Below are positions 1 to 6,257 of a stretch of 8,426 nt of DNA, piece by piece. Origin of the DNA: Clostridia bacterium (lineage in GTDB: Bacteria > Bacillota > Clostridia > Oscillospirales > Acutalibacteraceae). The position numbers and the translations under genes were made by a program. The first letter of the stretch is position 1; each line of letters starts with the position of its first letter. The stretch is from assembly GCA_017425745.1 (NCBI GenBank), contig JAFOXT010000281.1, positions 1 through 8,426 on the forward strand, written 5' to 3'. Under the pieces are notes generated by a model that was not told where the DNA came from, ran no database searches, and saw only the letters and a list, made by a program, of their open reading frames with translations.

Positions 1-537
1 GAACCGCTCTCTAACCTTGATGCAAAGCTTCGTGTTCAGATGCGTAGTGAGATTTCCAAGCTTCACAAAAAGCTTCAGACAACTTTTATTTACGTTACAC
101 ATGACCAGACAGAAGCTATGACAATGGGTTCAAAAATCGTTGTTATGAAAGACGGTGTTATCCAGCAGGTTGCAAGCCCTGTTGATATCTATAACGAACC
201 TTGCAATGTTTTCGTTGCAGGATTCATCGGAAGCCCACAGATGAACTTCATCAATGCAACATTGGTTAAGGAAGATGCAGGGGTTTACCTCGTTAATGAC
301 GGTATGAAGATTAAGCTTCCTGAGGGTAAGGCAAGCCGTCCTGAACTTAATGACTACTTCGGCAAAGAAGTTATCGTTGGTATCAGACCTGAAAACATCT
401 ATGATGATGAAGCTCACATCGCTGCACTTGCTGATTGCAAGATTTCTGCAGAGGTTACACACACAGAAATGATGGGTGCTGAAACATACCTCTTCCTCGA
501 CGCTTGTGCAACTCAGGTTGGAATGAATCTTCTGTAG
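1..537 (+). CDS. Sugar ABC transporter ATP-binding protein, MalK/MsmX/UgpC type, partial at both ends
   Basis: This is the energising ATPase of a CUT1-type carbohydrate importer, acting on the cytoplasmic face of the membrane. The reading frame is open from base 1, so the ATG at 40 is internal. The first visible codon is the Walker B catalytic Glu, followed by the D-loop SNLDAKLR. The switch His lies in YVTHDQTEAM (visible residue 34). FVAGFIGSPQMNF (71-83) and VGIRPENI (126-133) belong to the C-terminal OB/TOBE regulatory domain typical of MalK, MsmX and UgpC. Walker A, Q-loop and ABC signature lie upstream of the window. Family-like sequence runs to about Val173 (base 519). The next five codons (GMNLL, then TAG) do not continue the domain and are antisense to ppdK, so roughly 30-50 C-terminal residues are missing. 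The family assignment is firm; the sugar is unknown. The stop codon is probably an artefact of the junction near 520. Confidence 0.9.
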   Translation, partial: EPLSNLDAKLRVQMRSEISKLHKKLQTTFIYVTHDQTEAMTMGSKIVVMKDGVIQQVASPVDIYNEPCNVFVAGFIGSPQMNFINATLVKEDAGVYLVNDGMKIKLPEGKASRPELNDYFGKEVIVGIRPENIYDDEAHIAALADCKISAEVTHTEMMGAETYLFLDACATQVGMNLL

Positions 538-935
538 CAGTCGTAAGCCCATCTGGGGTTGCCTGACTTCTTAGCCATAACTTCAACAACTTCTTCGTTG
601 AGGCCGAGGTTAAGGATTGTGTCCATCATACCGGGCATTGATGCACGAGCACCTGAACGTACTGAAACAAGAAGAGGTCTTTCGAGGTCGCCGAACTTCT
701 TGCCTGTGATTTCTTCCATCTTTTCGATGTTAGCCATGATTTCAGCTACGATTTCGTCGTTGATCTTACGACCGTCTTCGTAATACTGTGTACATGCTTC
801 TGTTGTGATTGTAAAGCCCTGGGGAACAGGGAGGCCGAGATTTGTCATTTCAGCGAGGTTTGCACCCTTACCGCCGAGAAGCTCTCTCATAGTGCCGTTA
901 CCTTCTTTGAAAAGGTATACCCATTTCTTAGCCAT
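513..935 (-). CDS. ppdK: Pyruvate phosphate dikinase, N-terminal fragment
   Basis: The intact enzyme interconverts pyruvate + ATP + Pi with phosphoenolpyruvate + AMP + PPi in the cytoplasm and is a common glycolytic or gluconeogenic enzyme of anaerobic Firmicutes. Visible is the beginning of the ATP-grasp nucleotide-binding domain: a start of the MAKKWVYLF type, GGKGANLAEM (residues 21-30, a conserved nucleotide-site segment), LGLPVPQGFTITTEAC (33-48), and SVRSGARASMPGMMDTILNL (91-110), all hallmark family segments. The family is usually about 870-890 residues. Here only about 138 authentic residues remain, so the rest of the ATP domain, the phosphohistidine swivel domain and the PEP-binding barrel are missing. 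The last two residues (Pro-Thr) and the stop come from across the junction near 520. As it stands it could not make an active enzyme. Start chosen at 935: family-like N-terminus and an AGGAGGAG site 6 bases upstream. Confidence 0.93.
   Translation of the reverse strand: MAKKWVYLFKEGNGTMRELLGGKGANLAEMTNLGLPVPQGFTITTEACTQYYEDGRKINDEIVAEIMANIEKMEEITGKKFGDLERPLLVSVRSGARASMPGMMDTILNLGLNEEVVEVMAKKSGNPRWAYDCYRRFIPT
519..522. other. Abrupt junction joining two unrelated convergent gene fragments
   Basis: Reading rightward on the + strand, transporter-ATPase homology is good through base 519. Reading leftward on the - strand, pyruvate phosphate dikinase homology (NPRWAYDCYRRFI) is good down to base 522. 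Each frame then runs a few codons into the other gene's antisense and stops: GMNLL-stop on +, PT-stop on -. Two conserved genes losing their ends at the same 2-4 bases, tail to tail, means a breakpoint rather than two natural stop codons. No transposon end, target duplication or long repeat is visible there; overlap between the partners is at most about 1 bp. It could be a genomic deletion or inversion, or a metagenome-assembly or whole-genome-amplification chimera. The sequence alone cannot separate these. Confidence 0.75.
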
Positions 936-941
936 TGGAAT

Positions 942-949
942 CTCCTCCT
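942..949 (-). promoter_or_regulatory. Ribosome binding site of ppdK
   Basis: On the - strand AGGAGGAG lies 6 bases upstream of the ATG at 935. The near-perfect Shine-Dalgarno fixes the ppdK start and fits a highly expressed gene. Confidence 0.85.
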
Positions 950-966
950 AGATAATTAAAATTCCG

Positions 967-997
967 GGAAAGCATAGGATATTTTTGAACGCTTTCC
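967..997 (-). promoter_or_regulatory. Inverted repeat in the ppdK 5' leader
   Basis: GGAAAGC at 967-973 and GCTTTCC at 991-997 are perfect 7-bp arms around a 17-base loop. They sit inside the predicted ppdK leader, between the promoter and the ribosome binding site. A small overlapping palindrome, TTCC-G-GGAA, occupies 962-970. No T-tract follows on the ppdK strand, so it is not a rho-independent terminator. It could be a leader hairpin affecting mRNA stability or translation, or a DNA operator just downstream of the start of transcription. Seen directly; function is inference. Confidence 0.4.
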
Positions 998-1009
998 TAC
1001 TGATTACAT

Positions 1010-1038
1010 ATTTTAGCAGATAATTTCAAAAATGTCTA
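1010..1038 (-). promoter_or_regulatory. Predicted sigma-A promoter of ppdK
   Basis: On the - strand, TAGACA at 1038-1033 (5 of 6 matches to TTGACA) is followed, after exactly 17 bases, by TAAAAT at 1015-1010 (5 of 6 to TATAAT). The -10 is preceded by TGC, an extended -10. The start of transcription would fall near 1003, giving a leader of about 68 bases that contains the inverted repeat at 967-997 and the ribosome binding site. Confidence 0.6.
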
Positions 1039-1099
1039 TAGCTTTTTTTAATATTAGATGGAATATTTAGCTATCTTTTTTGTAAAATTATGACATAAA

Positions 1100-1110
1100 G
1101 TGTGCCACAC
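1100..1110. promoter_or_regulatory. Palindrome between divergent promoters, candidate operator
   Basis: GTGTG-C-CACAC is a perfect 5+1+5 palindrome lying between the two divergent predicted promoters: about 60 bases upstream of the ppdK -35 and about 30 bases upstream of the + strand -35. The half GTGTGCC recurs at 1187-1193 in the + strand leader. Its position suits a regulator site, but it is short and could occur by chance. Confidence 0.25.
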
Positions 1111-1142
1111 CAAAAAATATATGTAAAATTTTTATTTATATA

Positions 1143-1171
1143 TAGAAAAAGGCGGGGATATATGGTATTAT
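1143..1171 (+). promoter_or_regulatory. Predicted promoter of the transporter/inositol-enzyme operon
   Basis: TATTAT at 1166-1171 (5 of 6 to the -10 consensus) is preceded by TGG, an extended -10. TAGAAA at 1143-1148 (4 of 6 to the -35 consensus) lies 17 bases upstream. The surrounding sequence is very AT-rich. Transcription would begin near 1178, giving a leader of about 90 bases before the ATG at 1268. The weak -35 is compensated by the extended -10, which is common in Firmicutes. Confidence 0.5.
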
Positions 1172-1176
1172 ATTAA

Positions 1177-1240
1177 ACTGAAATACGTGTGCCCTGATGT
1201 GGCTTAAGGTACGTCAAAGGTAAGACTTATATAATTCAGT
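1177..1240 (+). promoter_or_regulatory. Potentially structured leader RNA
   Basis: From the predicted transcription start, ACTGAA (1177-1182) can pair with TTCAGT (1235-1240), closing a stem around about 52 bases. Inside, 1185-1190 can pair with 1209-1214 (four Watson-Crick and two G-U pairs), continuing after a bulge with GCC (1191-1193) against GGC (1201-1203) and a 7-base loop. The ribosome binding site at 1253-1258 lies just outside. I compared it by eye with the riboswitch classes I know and could match none. Alternatives are an ordinary 5' leader or a stabilising hairpin. Confidence 0.3.
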
Positions 1241-1267
1241 TGAAAATAAATCAGGAGGATACATAAA

Positions 1268-1993
1268 ATGAAAAAGAAAGTTGCAATTGCACTTGTTGTT
1301 ATAATCTGTCTTGTGGCAGTAATACTTGTTGCAGGAAGAAATTCCGATGAGGATAAAGAGCCTCAGACAACGGCTTCGGCAGTTGAAACCACAAATAAAA
1401 ACGATAAGGATAAGCCCGAAAAGGAAACAGAAAAAGCAACAGAAAAGGTAACGGAAAAAACAACGGAAGCAACCACGGATATAGGCGTTTTTACACCCGA
1501 TGAAATAGAAAAAAAGGACCCTGATGAAATTGTTGAGTTTGAGATTCCACTTGTTTTTCTTGAAAGCAAATATCAGAAAAATCTTGATAAGTTTGTAAAA
1601 GACAAGGGCTACGAAAGTGCAGAGCTTTCATGGAATAAAAAGAATGTAAAAATCAGACTCAGAGCGCTTTCATACGATATCTATCTTATGAAAGAGGGCA
1701 TTTCAACAATCAGCGCAATATGCGAAATCATTGAGTCGAAGGATTATCCCTATGTGGTAAATCTTGGCGAGTATGAAGACGATTTCAGCTTTGTGACAAT
1801 TCTTGTAAACAAAAAGAAATTCAAAAAGGTTAATAATGCTGATGCTCTTTTCACATACGTTTCAAATTGCTGTGCATACTATCTTCTTCAGGATAATGAC
1901 AGCCCGAACGAATACAAAATTGAAATCTGTGATGAAAAAACAGGCGAGGTTCTTGATTCAAGAACATTCAACAAAAAGGCTTTGGTAGGCTGA
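1268..1993 (+). CDS. Membrane-anchored extracytoplasmic protein of unknown function
   Basis: I do not recognise a named family. The 241-residue protein begins with a basic MKKK followed by one strongly hydrophobic stretch (about residues 5-22). No lipobox Cys is present, so this is an uncleaved N-terminal anchor or a signal peptide rather than a lipoprotein signal. Residues 24-72 form a low-complexity linker rich in Thr, Lys and Glu, with the repeat TEKATEKVTEKTTEATTD at 54-71. Residues about 73-241 look like a compact alpha/beta domain with alternating strands and helices and a Cys-Cys pair at 201-202. The layout is anchor, flexible wall-spanning linker, then outer domain. AGGAGG at 1253-1258 supports the start. 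The gene is the first of the operon, 13 bases before an ABC ATPase gene. I infer an accessory or sensor partner of that exporter, as often encoded beside FtsX-type transporters. Confidence 0.8.
   Translation: MKKKVAIALVVIICLVAVILVAGRNSDEDKEPQTTASAVETTNKNDKDKPEKETEKATEKVTEKTTEATTDIGVFTPDEIEKKDPDEIVEFEIPLVFLESKYQKNLDKFVKDKGYESAELSWNKKNVKIRLRALSYDIYLMKEGISTISAICEIIESKDYPYVVNLGEYEDDFSFVTILVNKKKFKKVNNADALFTYVSNCCAYYLLQDNDSPNEYKIEICDEKTGEVLDSRTFNKKALVG
1427..1478 (+). repeat. Degenerate in-gene repeat encoding a Thr-Glu-Lys linker
   Basis: Short imperfect units of about 12 bases (aca-gaa-aaa-gca and variants such as acg-gaa-aaa-aca) encode the TEKx periodicity of the linker in the anchored protein. 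Codons differ between units, so the repeat is held at protein level more than at DNA level. Such linkers commonly carry an outer domain through the peptidoglycan, and their length can vary between strains. Confidence 0.6.
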
Positions 1994-2006
1994 AAGGAAT
2001 AGAAAA

Positions 2007-2708
2007 ATGAGTTTTATTGAATTTGAAAATGTATACAGACGCTATAACGCAGGTGAAATTACAGTGCCTGCAGTTGACGGTGTAAGCTTCAGAATTGAAA
2101 AAGGCGAATTCTGCCTTATTGTAGGTACCAGCGGTGCAGGTAAATCAACTGTACTCAATATTCTCGGCGGTATGGATAACTGTGACGAAGGCAAGGTAAG
2201 AGTAGGCGGAAAGCTTATAAATAAAATGGATAAGGCTGCCCTTGTGGATTACAGACGTTATGAGGTTGGCTTTGTGTTCCAGTTTTATAACCTTGTGCCC
2301 AACCTTACTGCTCTTGAAAATGTTGAGCTTGCAACCCAGATGTGCAAAAAGGCCGCAAAGCCTGAGCAGATTCTTGAAAAGGTTGGTCTTAAGCACAGAA
2401 TGGACAACTTCCCGTCACAGCTTTCAGGCGGTGAGCAGCAGCGAGTTTCAATTGCAAGAGCGCTTGCTAAAAAGCCGGGTCTTCTTCTTTGCGACGAGCC
2501 TACAGGTGCTCTTGACTACAAAACAAGTAAGCAGATTCTTTCTCTTCTTCACAGAACAAGCCGTGAAACAGGAACAACCGTTGTTGTAATTACCCATAAC
2601 CAGGCTCTTGCAGCTATGGCTGACAGAATTATTACCATGCGTTCAGGCAGAGTGGTTCAGATTGCAATAAATGAACGTCCCGTGCCCGTTGAGCTTCTTG
2701 AATGGTGA
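2007..2708 (+). CDS. ABC transporter ATP-binding protein, MacB/LolD type
   Basis: Cytoplasmic ATPase that powers an FtsX-type (type VII ABC) transporter. At 233 residues it has the usual stand-alone length. Motifs in order: Walker A GTSGAGKST (40-48), Q-loop Gln92 in VFQFYNLVPNLTALENV, signature LSGGEQQRVSIARAL (139-153), Walker B LLLCDEP (159-165) with catalytic Glu164, D-loop GALD, and switch His197 in VVVITHN. The phrase NLVPNLTALENVELA and the signature are characteristic of the MacB/LolD/FtsE branch rather than of importers. All catalytic residues are present. The start is supported by AAAGGA at 1993-1998, which overlaps the upstream stop codon. Only 13 bases separate it from the upstream gene and 9 from the downstream permease gene, so the three genes are almost certainly co-transcribed and the permease is its partner. 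The transported substrate is not evident. Confidence 0.95.
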   Translation: MSFIEFENVYRRYNAGEITVPAVDGVSFRIEKGEFCLIVGTSGAGKSTVLNILGGMDNCDEGKVRVGGKLINKMDKAALVDYRRYEVGFVFQFYNLVPNLTALENVELATQMCKKAAKPEQILEKVGLKHRMDNFPSQLSGGEQQRVSIARALAKKPGLLLCDEPTGALDYKTSKQILSLLHRTSRETGTTVVVITHNQALAAMADRIITMRSGRVVQIAINERPVPVELLEW

Positions 2709-2717
2709 GGTAAGAAA

Positions 2718-5700
2718 ATGAAGATAAACAAGGTTCTTATAACCGATGCGTTAAGAACTGTAAAAAAATCACGCTCCCGATTCATTTCAATTATTGCAAT
2801 TGTTGCTTTGGGCGTAAGCTTTTTTGCAGGTATCAATGCTGCAGCTCCGGATATGCAGGATACAATAGGGGAGTACATACTTTCCTCTAACGCAATGGAC
2901 ATACAGATTATTTCTACGGCAGGTCTTACGGAGAATGACCTTTCCGTAATCCGCACAATCAACGGTGTTGAATACGCAGAAGGCGAAAAATTTGTTGACG
3001 GTGTGTGTCTTGTTGACGGAAAAAAGATAAGTGATATCGACGGCTCCGAAATGACTCTCAGAGTTTATCCTATAGATGCCAACAAGGCTATTATGGATTC
3101 CAACGGGCAGAAGGATCCTACTTATCTCAACCGTCCTCAGCTTATTGAGGGCTCATGGCCTACTTCACCTAACCAGTGTCTTGTGGACAGCAGCCGACTT
3201 TCAACACCTGACGAGTTCAAAATAGGTGCAACAATCACCATTGAGGGTGACGGCACTGATGTTGATGCCTCACTTCAGAACAGTGAATATACCGTTGTTG
3301 GTATTATCAGAACACCGAGATATATCTCATACGAAAGAGGTAACACAACAATCGGTACAGGTAAGCTGGGTACCTTTATCTACGTGCCTCAGGAAAATAT
3401 GATTGCGGAATATTTCTCAGCAATCAACATCAAGCTTGTGGGCAGCGAAAACTATGACCCGTTCTCAGATGAATATTTTGAATATGTAAAGCCCTACAAG
3501 GAATATCTTACTTCAATTTCAAACGAGCTTTTGAATAAAAGAATCTCATCACTTAAAAATCAGTATACTTCACAGGTTGCTCAGGGCGAGGTTGATTATG
3601 CAACGGCAAAGGCAAAAATTGAAACCGAGCTTGCAAACGCAAAAAAGCAGGTTGACGAAGTTCTTAACCTTGCAGAAAACGGCGACAAAATGCTTGAGGA
3701 TTACAAGGCACAGTACAATGCTGCAGCGGCAGAGTACACCGGTAAAATTGATGCAGGTAAGCTTGAGCACTCAACACAGTATGCTGAGTGGGAAAAGAAA
3801 AGAGCCGAATATAATCAGGCAAAGGCTCTGGTCAAGCAGTACGAGGGCGCTGATACTCAGTATAACAATGCTGTAACTGAGTTCAATATTGCTAAAAATC
3901 AGGTTAACACACTGGCATCAACAGTTGACTACTTCTCAGACCTTGTGGCTGCAACACGTTCAGCTCTTGACCATTTCAACGAAACTCAGGACGGTGGCGT
4001 AAACGCAATTGTTGACCGCTTCCAGGAGGCAGGCCTTGTAGGCCCTGAAGCAGATGAAATTGTAAAGGCCTTTAAAACAATGACCGCTGTAGGTACTGCA
4101 GAAGAAATGGCGGCGTATATGGAGCCTCAGCTTCAGGATCTTGAAACAAAGCTTGCTTCTTCAAAGGCTGAGCTCAGTGCGGCTCAGACAAGCCTTGCTG
4201 AAAAAGAAGCAGAGCTCAAGGAAGCTGAAAAGCTTATTCAGAGAATGAAAACTCTTGAAGCAGAGCTTGAGGTTGCTCAGGTACAGCTTGATGAGGCAGA
4301 AAAGAAGCTTCAGGATGCAGGCTATGACATACAGTTCGGTGAGGTAGAAATTCTTGCTCAGCTCAGCGACAAGAAAAATGAAATTGCAAACTTTGAAACA
4401 AACCTCAGAATTGCAAAGGAAAAGGCAAGAACTATTGAGGCTGAATATGAAGCAGCGAGAGATGAAGCCTACAGCAGACTTGAAAAAGCCAGAAATGAGC
4501 TTGATGCTGCCAAGAGCTTCCTTCTTGGTCTTGACACTGCAAAGTGGATGGTTAACGACAGAAACGACAGCCTTTTAGGCTTTGAAAGCTATGTTCAGAT
4601 GGCAGAAAGACTTAAGGCTCTCACTATAGCTTTCCCGTGGTTCTTCTTTATTGTTGCGGCTCTTGTGTGTCTTAATACAATGACAAGAATGATTGAAGAA
4701 GAAAGAATAATGCTCGGTACATTCACCGCTCTGGGCTTTTCAAGAGTGGAGATTATGGCAAAATATCTTATCTACGCCTTCCTTGCATCAGCAATCGGCG
4801 GTGTATTCGGCAGTGTGGTAGGCTTCGTCATATTCCCGACGGCGGTGGCCTATGCCGGTGACATTCTGTTTGATGTTCCGCAGATTATTCTCACATACAG
4901 ATGGCCCTATGCAATTACCGGTATTTTCACATCAATTGCAGTAACGGTTTTTGCAACATACTATACCTGCCATAAGAGTCTTAATGTTCTTCCCGCTTCT
5001 CTTATGCGACAGAAGGCACCCGTAAGCGGTAAGCGAATTCTTCTTGAAAAAGTGCCGGCAATCTGGACACGTCTTAACTTCACCTGGAAGGTTACTATGC
5101 GAAATGTTTTCAGAAATATGAAGCGTTTTGTAATGGCTACAATGGGTGTTGCAGGCTGTACAGCTCTTCTTGTTGCGGCTTTCGGTCTTAACGACTCAAT
5201 CAACGCAACTCTGGACAGACAGTTTATTGATAACGACAGAATCTGGAGCTATGATATGCAGATTGTACTCGGCGGCTCTTATGACACCACGCTCGGTACA
5301 TGTAAGCCTTTTGAAACCGTAAAAAGCAAGGCACAGATTAAAAATGCAATGCTTGAGCATATGAAGGTTTATGATGCAACAGCTGAAGGTAAAGATGACA
5401 GACTTGAAAGCTATGTTGTTGTTCCTGCTGAGCCCGGTGAGGTTACAAACTATATAAATCTCATCGATTCAAAAACAGGCGCACAGCAGTATATTACAGA
5501 CAGCGGTGCAGTTATTACAAAGAAGCTTTCACAGACTCTTGATGTCGGAATAGGCGAGCAGATTGAAGTTATTGTAAGCGATGAAAGAAGCGTTTATGTG
5601 CCCGTTGCAGGCATTGTTGACAACTACGCTTTCCACTATATCTATATGTCACCCGTTGTATATAAGTATGTTTTCGGAGCAAATCCGTCATATAACTATA

Positions 5701-6242
5701 TAGTTGCAAATCTTGCTCTTGATAATATGGATGCATCTCAGAAAAATGCCCTTGCTGAAGAGCTTATGGACGAATATGATATCAGTGCAATTGCTTACAC
5801 AAGTCAGATTCAGAATTCACTTCAGAACATTCTTGATTCAATCAGTATGGTTGTTGTAATTATGATTATCTGTGCAGGTCTTCTTGCGTTTATCGTACTT
5901 TACAACCTTTCAATTATCAATATTACTGAACGAATAAAGGAAATTGCAACAATCAAGGTGCTGGGCTTTGATGATATGGAGGTTTCATCATACATCTTCA
6001 GAGAGAATATCCTTCTTACGGTTATCGGTATTGTTGAGGGTATACTGTCGGGTATTGTGGTGCACCGTATTGTGCTTTCAATGGCTGAGGTTGATATTAT
6101 CACCTACGGCAGAAACATTGATTTTACATCTTTCATCTATTCAATAGTACTTGCTTTCGGCTTCTCAATGTTTGTTAATGTTGTGCTCCACGGCAAGCTG
6201 AAGAAGGTTGAAATGGTAGAATCACTTAAATCAATTGAATAA
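2718..6242 (+). CDS. Large FtsX-family ABC permease with extracellular coiled-coil hairpin
   Basis: At 1174 residues this is much longer than MacB or LolC/E permeases (about 400-650). Architecture by eye: cytoplasmic N-terminus with an RTVKKSRSRF-type start; TM1 about 22-43; first extracellular MacB-like domain about 45-265; Gln/Glu/Ala/Lys-rich heptad-like helices about 270-395 and 470-605, separated by a less regular segment about 400-470, which suggests an antiparallel coiled-coil hairpin; TM2 about 635-655, TM3 about 682-708, TM4 about 730-750; cytoplasmic link; TM5 about 803-825; second extracellular domain about 826-1040; TM6 about 1043-1066, TM7 about 1098-1118, TM8 about 1136-1158. 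Two FtsX units occur, each with a cytoplasmic motif before an 'ALGFS' or 'VLGFD' turn (MTRMIEEERIMLGTFTALGF and ITERIKEIATIKVLGF), so one chain could form the whole channel on an ATPase dimer. GAGG at 2707-2710, overlapping the previous stop codon, serves as the ribosome binding site. Probable role: efflux of peptides or lipids, or mechanotransmission across the envelope. Substrate unknown. Confidence 0.92.
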   Translation: MKINKVLITDALRTVKKSRSRFISIIAIVALGVSFFAGINAAAPDMQDTIGEYILSSNAMDIQIISTAGLTENDLSVIRTINGVEYAEGEKFVDGVCLVDGKKISDIDGSEMTLRVYPIDANKAIMDSNGQKDPTYLNRPQLIEGSWPTSPNQCLVDSSRLSTPDEFKIGATITIEGDGTDVDASLQNSEYTVVGIIRTPRYISYERGNTTIGTGKLGTFIYVPQENMIAEYFSAINIKLVGSENYDPFSDEYFEYVKPYKEYLTSISNELLNKRISSLKNQYTSQVAQGEVDYATAKAKIETELANAKKQVDEVLNLAENGDKMLEDYKAQYNAAAAEYTGKIDAGKLEHSTQYAEWEKKRAEYNQAKALVKQYEGADTQYNNAVTEFNIAKNQVNTLASTVDYFSDLVAATRSALDHFNETQDGGVNAIVDRFQEAGLVGPEADEIVKAFKTMTAVGTAEEMAAYMEPQLQDLETKLASSKAELSAAQTSLAEKEAELKEAEKLIQRMKTLEAELEVAQVQLDEAEKKLQDAGYDIQFGEVEILAQLSDKKNEIANFETNLRIAKEKARTIEAEYEAARDEAYSRLEKARNELDAAKSFLLGLDTAKWMVNDRNDSLLGFESYVQMAERLKALTIAFPWFFFIVAALVCLNTMTRMIEEERIMLGTFTALGFSRVEIMAKYLIYAFLASAIGGVFGSVVGFVIFPTAVAYAGDILFDVPQIILTYRWPYAITGIFTSIAVTVFATYYTCHKSLNVLPASLMRQKAPVSGKRILLEKVPAIWTRLNFTWKVTMRNVFRNMKRFVMATMGVAGCTALLVAAFGLNDSINATLDRQFIDNDRIWSYDMQIVLGGSYDTTLGTCKPFETVKSKAQIKNAMLEHMKVYDATAEGKDDRLESYVVVPAEPGEVTNYINLIDSKTGAQQYITDSGAVITKKLSQTLDVGIGEQIEVIVSDERSVYVPVAGIVDNYAFHYIYMSPVVYKYVFGANPSYNYIVANLALDNMDASQKNALAEELMDEYDISAIAYTSQIQNSLQNILDSISMVVVIMIICAGLLAFIVLYNLSIINITERIKEIATIKVLGFDDMEVSSYIFRENILLTVIGIVEGILSGIVVHRIVLSMAEVDIITYGRNIDFTSFIYSIVLAFGFSMFVNVVLHGKLKKVEMVESLKSIE

Positions 6243-6257
6243 GAGAGGTTAGAAAAA

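Noticed and set aside
40..42. ATG at 40 as the start of the transporter ATPase
   Set aside because: The frame is open from base 1 and already encodes the Walker B Glu and D-loop; the ATG is internal.
505..545. Mobile-element insertion as the cause of the junction
   Set aside because: No transposase, terminal inverted repeat or target duplication surrounds position 520.
130..552. 140-residue open frame on the - strand opposite the transporter ATPase
   Set aside because: Antisense shadow of a clear ABC ATPase; it also spans the junction, and no family features are visible.
1177..1240. Known riboswitch class in the operon leader
   Set aside because: No conserved core that I know (TPP, SAM, cyclic-di-GMP, guanidine, glutamine, fluoride, manganese) could be matched; reported only as a possible structured leader.
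2657..2962. 101-residue open frame on the - strand at the ATPase/permease boundary
   Set aside because: Overlaps two well-supported + strand genes and their translation signals, with no promoter or ribosome binding site of its own.
3525..4540. Coiled-coil region as a separate SMC-like or filament gene
   Set aside because: It is in frame and uninterrupted within the permease, between its first extracellular domain and TM2.
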